This document shows, piece by piece, positions 58,603 to 64,000 of a stretch of DNA of 64,000 bases (position 1 is the stretch's first letter; the number at the start of each line of letters is the position of its first letter). The position numbers and the translations under genes were made by a program. Source of the DNA: Methylomagnum ishizawai (GTDB lineage: Bacteria > Pseudomonadota > Gammaproteobacteria > Methylococcales > Methylococcaceae); contig NZ_AP019783.1 in the NCBI RefSeq assembly GCF_019670005.1, positions 1,012,501 through 1,076,500 on the forward strand, read 5' to 3'. Below the pieces are notes generated by a model. That model did not search any database. It was not told the DNA's origin and was given only the letters and a program-made list of their open reading frames with translations.

Positions 58603-58965
58603 GCTTATCCCCTCATGCAAAGTGTGGTTGATAACGCATGGGCAGTGTGCGATTTGCCGCAGTCAAAAGCAAGCGCGGGCGGGTTACCATCGCGTTGCGG
58701 GTCCGGTGGATTGGGTATGCGGAGGGACAGGGCCGGGATGGCGGTGTCTCGGAAGTTGGGGCGGCTGGGGCGGGCAAGGTGCCCGCCCCGTGTTTTATGG
58801 GGCCAAGCTCGGGAACGGCGGCATGAACGGCTCCACGCTCCAGGAACGGGCCTGCCGGATCGGACCCCGGCGGCGGGCGCGGGGTTCTTTGGCGCGGAGC
58901 GCGGCGGGTTCGCCTATCATGTCCGCCATGGTCCCGCCCCGTCCATCGTTATGAGGAGAAACCCC
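58603..58965. other. 363-base divergent intergenic region
   Basis: Lies between the leftward oxidase operon and the rightward MCE gene, so it should carry both promoters. No open frame here has both a ribosome site and credible protein content. The only clear structure is the terminator-like hairpin at 58767-58796. No FNR- or ANR-type TTGAT-N4-ATCAA box was recognised. Confidence 0.5.
58767..58796 (+). terminator. perfect GC hairpin followed by TGTTTT
   Basis: GGGGCGGGCA (58767-58776), AGG loop, TGCCCGCCCC (58780-58789), G, TGTTTT. It looks like an intrinsic terminator for a rightward transcript, yet no rightward gene lies between it and the divergent promoters. It could end a short RNA, act as an attenuator before the MCE gene, or be a REP-like palindrome (see 28817). 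Confidence 0.5.
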
Positions 58966-59622
58966 ATGTCCATCCGTTCCTGGCTGATCGCCGCCCTCGC
59001 GCTGTTGTTCGCCGCCTGCTCGCCGGGCGGACTCCACCTCAATCTGTTGCTCGACAACGCCGCCGGCGTGAGCCCCCAAACCCCCGTCATGCTGGGCGAC
59101 CGCAAGATCGGCCAGGTGATGGCGGTGAACCCGGACGGGGCGGGCGGCTATGTCGCGACCCTGGAAATCGCCGACGAGTTCCGGGGTTCGGCCACCCAGG
59201 GTTCCCATTTCGCCGTGGCGCGCGATCCCCAGGCACCCGACCTGCGCCGCATCGAGTTCCAACCCGGTCCGCCCGGTGCCGCGCCCTTGGTGGAGGGGGC
59301 CATCGTCAAAAGCGATGCCGGGTCCGGGGCCTGGTTCCCCCTGGGCGAACTCCTGCGCGGCTTCACCGATGGCCTGGGCCAGTTGCGCAGCCAGTTGGAG
59401 CGCTTCCGCTCCGAGATGCAACGCCTGCCGGATTCGCCGGAAGCCCGCCATTTGCAGGAGGAATGGGCGCGGCTCAAGGAGGAAATGAAGCAGGCCCAGC
59501 AGTCCACCGAGGAATCGGTGAAGAAGGATGTCCTGCCCCGCTTGCAGCGCGAACTCGACGAACTGGACCGGAAATTCAGGGAGCTGAACGCGCGGCCGCC
59601 CGCCAAGTCCCCGCCGATTTGA
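58966..59622 (+). CDS. MCE/MlaD-domain lipoprotein
   Basis: 218 residues from ATG 58966, with GAGGAG upstream. Lipobox FAAC (Cys18), an MCE-like domain (about 20-115, with SPQTPVMLGDRKIGQV), and a C-terminal coiled coil (about 125-210, QLRSQLERFRSEMQRL onward). MCE proteins bind lipids in trans-envelope transport; here no Mla ATPase or permease is adjacent. Anchored lipoprotein MCE proteins with a coiled coil are less studied than MlaD, so the role is inferred. Confidence 0.75.
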   Translation: MSIRSWLIAALALLFAACSPGGLHLNLLLDNAAGVSPQTPVMLGDRKIGQVMAVNPDGAGGYVATLEIADEFRGSATQGSHFAVARDPQAPDLRRIEFQPGPPGAAPLVEGAIVKSDAGSGAWFPLGELLRGFTDGLGQLRSQLERFRSEMQRLPDSPEARHLQEEWARLKEEMKQAQQSTEESVKKDVLPRLQRELDELDRKFRELNARPPAKSPPI

Positions 59623-59855
59623 AGGCCGGTCCGCGGGGTAGCGCCAACGCGATTCGGCGGGTATGGCGGTAGTAGTACGGTGACGGAATTTGTCTAGCCG
59701 GCCACATTGAATATTAGGAACTATTGTTATAGTTGGAGTCCCAGGCCGGTCGGGCTTCCGGCGTTCGCCGCATAGGCCCGGTCCGGTATTCCCGCCATGC
59801 CCGCCGAGGCGGCTCCTCCAATTCCTATCCATACCCCTTAAACCTGACAAAAAAT

Positions 59856-61433
59856 ATGGAAAATATCCGACTTTCATTCTCCAGCCTGATACCCCCGGCC
59901 CCGTTCGTGGCGCGGACCCTCGCCCTGGCCTGCGCGCTCGGCTTGGGTCCGGCGACCGCCTCGCCGGAATTCGGCGCCCTGAGCAACTTCGACGTGTTCA
60001 ACGACACCGGCGAGGACGCCCACGGCTTCGAGATCGAATTGGAAGGCGTCTCGGCCTCCGACGTGTTGTACACCTTCGGCGGCGGCTATTCCCATTACGG
60101 CAGCCCCTCGGTCGAAACCGACGCTTCCGGCAAGGTCTTCGTCCGCTACAAGGCCGCTTACAACCCCGGCAACAACACCTGGGTCGGCACCACGGTCCGG
60201 GCGCCGGCGGTCATCACCCCGACCAACGGCCATGCCTGCTTCAATGGCGGCATGAACCCGGCGGCCTACGATGCTTCCGGCTGCGAGCATTTCGGCGTGT
60301 CCCTGCGCGGCAACGCCACCCGCACCGCCTACCGCTGGCTGGTGGCCGATCCCGGCAACCCCGGCAACCTGGTTCCCTCGGGCACCCAGGTCAGCCTGCC
60401 GGCCCCGGTGTGGACGCCGCCGCCCGCCAATCCGGCCCAGCCCCAGGTGGTGGCGGCGGTCGTCCAGCCCGAACCCGCCGAGGTCCACGACCAATGGGGC
60501 AAGGCCCAGTGGGTCAAGGTCTATGTGACCGAATCGGAGCAGCCCGCCCAGCTCGACCACTTGCTGACCGACGATCCGGCGGTGCCGCAGGAGGCGGCGG
60601 AGACCGAGACCGAATGGGTGTTGATGCAGGCGCGTCCCGCCAACGATCCCGGCGAGGACGAATTGGCCGAGCAAAAGGAATTGGGCAAGGGCAAGGAATC
60701 GGTCACCCGCCGCTACGAGTTCTACGAATACACCGGGGCCTACGATCCCGAGAACCACGAGGCCATCCCCCGCAACGATGCCGACCCCTACGCCAATGCC
60801 GATGGTTCCGCCGCGCCCCAGGGCAATGGCGATATCGGCAATTACATCGGGGCGCAGATGGTGGCGTTCAACCTCGATGCCGATGCGGCCTTGCCGTTGA
60901 GCCTGTCCGCCGGATTGCCCCTGGGCGAGGTTGGCGTGCCGTATCGCGCGCCCTTGGTCACGGGCGGCATGCCGGGCTATAGCTTCGCCTTCGCCAAGAA
61001 GAACGGCGCGTGGCCGGACGGGCTGGCGGCGGACCCCGCCTCCGGGGCCTTGTACGGGGTGCCGGCCCAGGCCAAGAAATACAAGCTGTCCTTCACCGCC
61101 GCCGATAGCGCCGCGCCATCGGCCAGCGTGTCCGGGAGCTTGGTGCTGCAAATCGCCAAGCCCGTGGCGATCACCACGTCCGTCCTGCCGCCCGCCAAGC
61201 TGAAGAAGGGCGTGCCCGCTTTCTATTCGGCCAAGCTCAAGGCCAAGCTGGGCGCGGCCCCGTATGCCTGGGCGCTGGTGGCGGGAGGCTTGCCGAACGG
61301 CGTGGACCTGGACGGCGGCACGGGCCGGATTTCCGGGATACCCACCGAACACGGCAATTTCGCCTTCACGGTCGAGGTGGGCGATGGGCTGGGCGGGACC
61401 GCCCGGCAGGATTTGACCCTGGTCGTGCCCTGA
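59856..61433 (+). CDS. secreted protein with putative-Ig (He_PIG-like) repeats
   Basis: 525 residues from ATG 59856. Signal peptide (about 1-35, TLALACALGLGPATASP), an N-terminal region of unknown fold (about 36-200) rich in Gly, Asn and Tyr, an acidic middle (about 200-345), and two cadherin-like putative-Ig repeats (about 350-435, with LPLGEVGVPYRAPLVTGG, and about 436-525, with LKKGVPAFYSAKLKAK and DGGTGRISGIPTE). Exported by Sec; binding or structural role only guessed. Preceded by an AT-rich segment and followed by a strong terminator, so it is a single-gene unit. Confidence 0.75.
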   Translation: MENIRLSFSSLIPPAPFVARTLALACALGLGPATASPEFGALSNFDVFNDTGEDAHGFEIELEGVSASDVLYTFGGGYSHYGSPSVETDASGKVFVRYKAAYNPGNNTWVGTTVRAPAVITPTNGHACFNGGMNPAAYDASGCEHFGVSLRGNATRTAYRWLVADPGNPGNLVPSGTQVSLPAPVWTPPPANPAQPQVVAAVVQPEPAEVHDQWGKAQWVKVYVTESEQPAQLDHLLTDDPAVPQEAAETETEWVLMQARPANDPGEDELAEQKELGKGKESVTRRYEFYEYTGAYDPENHEAIPRNDADPYANADGSAAPQGNGDIGNYIGAQMVAFNLDADAALPLSLSAGLPLGEVGVPYRAPLVTGGMPGYSFAFAKKNGAWPDGLAADPASGALYGVPAQAKKYKLSFTAADSAAPSASVSGSLVLQIAKPVAITTSVLPPAKLKKGVPAFYSAKLKAKLGAAPYAWALVAGGLPNGVDLDGGTGRISGIPTEHGNFAFTVEVGDGLGGTARQDLTLVVP

Positions 61434-61461
61434 GCCCGGCCCGCTAGCGGGGCTTGCCATG

Positions 61462-61505
61462 CCCCCGCGCCCGGTCCCGCCGTGGGGCCGGGCGCGGGGG
61501 TTTTT
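61462..61505 (+). terminator. strong intrinsic terminator
   Basis: CCCCCGCGCCCGG (61462-61474), a 13-base loop, CCGGGCGCGGGGG (61488-61500), then TTTTT. A perfect 13-base stem with T-run 29 bases after the Ig-protein stop. Confidence 0.95.
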
Positions 61506-61563
61506 CATGTCCGTGGGTTCGGGTACAGTCGGTTCCGGCTGTACCCCCTCCCCGCGCTGTTCC

Positions 61564-62520
61564 ATGTCCCGCCCCAAAAAACGCAAATCCCGCCGCCGCG
61601 CTTCCGTTCCACCGCCGCCCGCCGTCCCGCGCCGGGACGGTCCCGCCCGTGGGCTGGCCTATATGCTGGCCGCGGGGTTGCTGTTCGCGGTCATGGGGGT
61701 GGTGGTGTATGCCGCCGCGCTGGCGGAACCGCCGGTGGCCGCGTCCATGGTCAGCTTCGTGCGGGTGGCTTTGAACCTGTCGATCCTGCTGGTGCCCGCC
61801 GTGCTGGCGCGCCGGGTGGCCGGGTTGTTCGGCGATCTGCGGCCTTCCTTGTGGTGGCGGGGGGTGTTCGGCGGGGTGTCGTTGATCCTGTCGTTCGCCG
61901 CCATCCAGCGTATCGGGCCGGGAGAAAGCGCGTTCCTGTCGGCCAGCAGCGGGGTGTTCGTGGCCGCGCTCGGGCCTTATGTGCTGGGGCAGCGCAATTC
62001 CTGGGGCGTGTGGCTGGCGATCTGGGGGGCATGGCTGGGCTTGTTCCTGCTGTTCCAGCCGGGGATGGGGCAGGGCGATTGGCAGGGCCGGGCGCTGGGG
62101 TTGGCTTCGGGCTTCCTGGCGGCGCTGGCCTATCTGATGGTGGCGCGGGCCGGGCGCAGCAATCCGCCGGGGACCGTGGTGTTCTATTTCTGCCTGGTGG
62201 CGACGCTGATCCATCTGGCGTGGTTCGCGGTGGAGGGCGTGGCCTTGCCCAGTGGTTTCCAGGCTTGGGGTTGGGCGGTGCTGGCGGGTTTGGCCGGAAG
62301 CGCGGCGCAGTGGTTCATGACCCGCGCTTACCAACTCGCCCCCGCCGCCTTGGTCGGGGCGGTGGGCTATGTCGGGCCGGTGCTGAGCGTGGCGCTGGGG
62401 GCTTGGCTGTTCGGCAAGGTGCCGGGGAACGAGGCTTTGGCGGGGTGTGGGTTGGTGTTGTTGTGCGGGGTTTATTGTGGCGGTACGACGTTCAAGCGGC
62501 GGGCGGGGAAGCATTCATGA
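61564..62520 (+). CDS. EamA/DMT-family permease
   Basis: 318 residues with ten predicted helices in two EamA halves (about 30-165 and 180-310; for example GLAYMLAAGLLFAVMGVVVY and AALVGAVGYVGPVLSVALGAWL). A basic N-terminus (MSRPKKRKSRRR) precedes helix one. Start ATG 61564 is chosen because the earlier ATG at 61507 lies within the terminator tail. Transports small metabolites, substrate unknown. Confidence 0.85.
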   Translation: MSRPKKRKSRRRASVPPPPAVPRRDGPARGLAYMLAAGLLFAVMGVVVYAAALAEPPVAASMVSFVRVALNLSILLVPAVLARRVAGLFGDLRPSLWWRGVFGGVSLILSFAAIQRIGPGESAFLSASSGVFVAALGPYVLGQRNSWGVWLAIWGAWLGLFLLFQPGMGQGDWQGRALGLASGFLAALAYLMVARAGRSNPPGTVVFYFCLVATLIHLAWFAVEGVALPSGFQAWGWAVLAGLAGSAAQWFMTRAYQLAPAALVGAVGYVGPVLSVALGAWLFGKVPGNEALAGCGLVLLCGVYCGGTTFKRRAGKHS

Positions 62521-62661
62521 CGGCCCGATCAAGTATCGTCGGCGGACTTTGCCTGGGCGGTTTCGGTGCCATGTTTGCCGCTGCGACTCCTAGAATATGT
62601 ATCTTTAATGGAAATACCGTATAATAAATTGGGGGGTTTCTTGTTTTAACGCATCTCTAGA

Positions 62662-62690
62662 TTGACGTGACGAATTAAGCTGTGTATCGT
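62662..62690 (+). promoter_or_regulatory. candidate promoter upstream of the P-loop gene
   Basis: -35-like TTGACG (62662-62667), 17-base spacer, -10-like TATCGT (62685-62690). It is 140 bases from the start and outside the repeat element. Moderate match only. Confidence 0.3.
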
Positions 62691-62748
62691 TCAGGTTTAG
62701 GTGGCGCATGCGGCGTATAATCTGGGTGGTTTATGCGGTGGTCGCGCT

Positions 62749-62826
62749 GCCTAATACACGTTAGGCAGGGCCGTAGGTGCGATTAGCGCAGCGTAATCGC
62801 ACGAATTCATATTAATTATGTTAGGC
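62749..62826. repeat. attC-like element 1 (78 bp)
   Basis: Begins GCCTAAT and ends GTTAGGC, so the ends are inverted and GCCTAATACA pairs with the right end over eight of ten positions. A central palindrome (GTGCGATTA at 62777-62785, TAATCGCAC at 62794-62802) surrounds GCGCAGCG. End type (RYYYAAC/GTTRRRY), size and central palindrome resemble integron attC sites, although the left end has AAT instead of AAC. Confidence 0.45.
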
Positions 62827-62829
62827 ATA

Positions 62830-63294
62830 ATGAAGAACCGTCCAATACCAGCAGAATACGCCGCCTTGGCGGAATTGATGCTGCCGCTTACGATTCCGAG
62901 ACGCAGACTGACTATTGCAATTGATGGAGTCGATGGATCGGGGAAGTCGAGTCTGGCGCGCTTCCTTTCATGGCAATTGGACATGCCTGCGATTGAGGCA
63001 GATATGTATCTTATGGGGAATGGCCTTATGCCGAGGTACGATTTCCTGAAACTTAGAGAATTGATCCATGAATGGCATCAGTTAAATCAACCCGTAATCG
63101 TTGAGAGCCTGTTTGTGCTTCAACTGCTAAGGGACATTAACGTGAAACCAGACTGTCTGATCCGTGTGAATCGAGTAGGGCACACCGGTAGCAACCGGTG
63201 GCAGAAATCCTATGCAAACTACCTTGCAGAATTCCCACGGGCAAACGTACCGGATCACACTTTAACTTGGCGGCAGCAAATAACGCCTACCTAA
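62830..63294 (+). CDS. P-loop kinase-like protein (uridine kinase-like fold)
   Basis: 154 residues from ATG 62830; an earlier ATG at 62818 lies inside the repeat element. Walker A GVDGSGKSSL near residue 37, a possible lid/substrate segment IEADMYLMGNGLMPRYDF, and a Walker B-like strand PVIVESLFVLQLL near 105. Shorter than typical uridine kinases (about 200), and the basic end HTGSNRWQKSYANYL lacks a clear lid. AGG is five bases upstream. Codon use is unlike the GC-rich neighbours, suggesting transfer. Substrate unknown. Confidence 0.7.
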   Translation: MKNRPIPAEYAALAELMLPLTIPRRRLTIAIDGVDGSGKSSLARFLSWQLDMPAIEADMYLMGNGLMPRYDFLKLRELIHEWHQLNQPVIVESLFVLQLLRDINVKPDCLIRVNRVGHTGSNRWQKSYANYLAEFPRANVPDHTLTWRQQITPT

Positions 63295-63364
63295 CAAACC
63301 GGTGCAGCCCGCGTAGCGCCGATTAGCGCAGTGTAATCGGAGGATGAAGTCCATACCACTAGGT
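63289..63364. repeat. attC-like element 2 (76 bp)
   Basis: Left end ACCTAAC (63289-63295), central palindrome CCGATTA-GCGCAGTG-TAATCGG (63319-63340), right end ACTAGGT (63358-63364), which differs from the expected GTTAGGT at two positions. The distance from the left end to GATTAGCGCA is 25 bases, identical to element 1. It overlaps the kinase gene stop. Confidence 0.4.
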
Positions 63365-63466
63365 TCCGCTAATCGCGCTTTCGGCCCTTGACGGACGCCG
63401 ATTTCCCATTATCATTCCGCGCCATCATCCACCCCAACCGGCTCAGGCTTACAGGTGTAGGTTTAT

Positions 63467-64000
63467 TCATACCGCCCCCGTGAGGATCGCCACGGTTGCC
63501 CCTGGGGTTGGGATTGGCACCGATGGCCAGGGTTCTGGGCGGGCCTTCCCCACCGGCAAGGCGCGGCGCTCGAAGAGGGCGGCCAGGATCAGGGAACGGC
63601 CATGGCGGAAAATCCCCACCAGCCGCCAGCGGTGGGTTTGTTGGCGGGGAGAGCCTGGAATGGCCGGGAAGGTGGCGGCGGCCATTCCGGCCTCGGCCTC
63701 CCCGCCCACCGAGAGCAGCCACCAGGTGGCGATGGCGATCGCCAACCAGAGGCGCTCCGCCCGCTCGGGATCGTCCATGCGGGTGTTCTGCCATTGCCAG
63801 CCGCCGCCCTTGATTTTCTTGAAGCTTTGCTCGATCCAACCGCGCAATCCGTACCAGCAGGCGTTGGCGGCTTCCGGCGGCAGGTCCGTCAGGACGAGCC
63901 AGGGGTCCTTGTGGCCTTCCCCCCAATAGGCCAACAGGGTGCAGTCCAGGCGGGTCCGCTTGCCGCCGAACGCCGTCCCCCGGCCTTGCCAGCGGTCGCC
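63467..64000 (-). CDS. IS4-family transposase, N-terminal part outside the window
   Basis: Open from the right window edge to a stop at 63467, about 177 codons, so only the C-terminal part is visible. It contains the IS4 signature Y-(2)-R-(3)-E-(6)-K exactly, as YGLRGWIEQSFKKIK, followed by GGWQWQNTRMDDPERAERLWLAIAIATWW. The ending is Pro/Arg-rich. No start is assignable. GC-rich, like the main chromosome and unlike the adjacent kinase gene. The left inverted repeat of the IS was not identified. Confidence 0.8.
   Translation of the reverse strand, partial: GDRWQGRGTAFGGKRTRLDCTLLAYWGEGHKDPWLVLTDLPPEAANACWYGLRGWIEQSFKKIKGGGWQWQNTRMDDPERAERLWLAIAIATWWLLSVGGEAEAGMAAATFPAIPGSPRQQTHRWRLVGIFRHGRSLILAALFERRALPVGKARPEPWPSVPIPTPGATVAILTGAV

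Larger units (their letters stand above)
62521..62829. other. 309-base AT-richer region before the P-loop gene
   Basis: No gene supported. It marks the change from GC-rich chromosome to lower-GC accessory sequence. Holds a promoter-like pair TTGACG (62662-62667) and TATCGT (62685-62690) with a 17-base spacer, the inverted repeat CTGCCTAA/TTAGGCAG (62747-62768), and the repeat element at 62749-62826. Confidence 0.6.
62749..63364. mobile_element. putative gene-cassette-like unit
   Basis: A lower-GC P-loop gene lies between two elements of 78 and 76 bp that share the same plan: inverted seven-base ends, 25 bases to GATTAGCGCAG, the same palindrome, 25-27 bases to the right end. The gene stop (TAA, 63292-63294) falls inside the left end ACCTAAC of the second element, as is typical of integron cassettes. 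No integrase is in the window, and the right end of element 2 is degenerate, so this is a hypothesis. Confidence 0.35.

Noticed and set aside
58638-58826. 62-codon plus-strand frame in the divergent oxidase/MCE gap
   Set aside because: No ribosome site, and it runs through the terminator-like hairpin.
59733-59855. Upstream in-frame extension of the secreted Ig protein
   Set aside because: It would place 41 Arg-rich residues before a clear signal peptide.
62747-62768. Stand-alone terminator CTGCCTAA/TTAGGCAG
   Set aside because: Stem of eight without a T-run; better explained as part of the attC-like element ends.
63369-63926. 185-codon minus-strand frame over the transposase
   Set aside because: It is out of frame with the IS4 signature and rich in Arg, Gly and Pro.

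Overview
The window looks like a chromosomal segment of a GC-rich gammaproteobacterium. Gene order supports this: a continuous str-S10-spc-alpha ribosomal cluster, cutA-dsbD-tlpA-aroQ-accB-accC-prmA, and an rnd/tRNA block. A methanotroph of the Methylococcaceae type is plausible (PrsT-like TPR lipoprotein, zwf-gnd pair, ba3 oxidase, high GC), but no diagnostic C1 gene lies in the window, so this is inference. Most genes have strong G/C third-position bias. The ribosomal block is a clear exception.

Layout. 1-1000: two tandem alanine-rich lipoproteins (left one cut by the window edge). 1041-3520: argE-argA (arginine biosynthesis). 3704-6425: rnd and a downstream APH/P-loop kinase fusion, leftward. 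6618-6893: promoter, tRNA-Arg(ACG), tRNA-Asn(GTT) and a strong terminator. 6952-24800: 31 rightward genes from rpsL to rplQ, including fusA, tuf, secY, rpmJ (37 codons) and rpoA. 25109-28740: BatD and a BatB-BatC fusion. 28844-30269: a small unknown protein and an AI-2E-type permease. 30391-36187: a complete RND efflux operon (leftward). 36382-37080: a K+ channel-like protein. 37494-41026: gnd, zwf and a DUF72 protein. 41089-43866: a 925-residue TPR lipoprotein. 43876-46553: methyltransferase, HMA/TauE-SafE/cupredoxin fusion and FxsA, leftward. 46600-53866: cutA, dsbD, tlpA-like, aroQ, accB, accC, prmA and a DUF3426 protein in one dense rightward run. 53879-55598: MBL hydrolase, unknown protein, TPR protein. 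55652-58602: a ba3-type terminal oxidase operon with a 49-residue single-helix subunit and a dihaem cytochrome c. 58966-62520: MCE-domain lipoprotein, secreted putative-Ig protein with a textbook terminator, DMT permease. 62521-64000: a lower-GC accessory end with a P-loop kinase gene between two matched repeat elements, then a partial IS4-family transposase.

How the genes work together. The ribosomal cluster supplies translation and Sec machinery. The cutA-dsbD-tlpA genes handle metal and periplasmic thiol chemistry, and the acc/aroQ genes fatty-acid and shikimate metabolism. gnd-zwf feed oxidative hexose-phosphate metabolism and NAD(P)H. The ba3 cluster gives an O2-reducing branch with its own likely electron donor. 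The RND pump exports toxic compounds.

The most unusual parts are: the cassette-like kinase gene at 62.75-63.36 kb, whose two flanking elements share size, spacing and a central palindrome; the AT-rich ribosomal block with tuf as a GC-rich island inside it; DsbD with a duplicated N-terminal sensor domain; and the BatB-BatC fusion with a degenerate metal site and a 9-bp tandem repeat.
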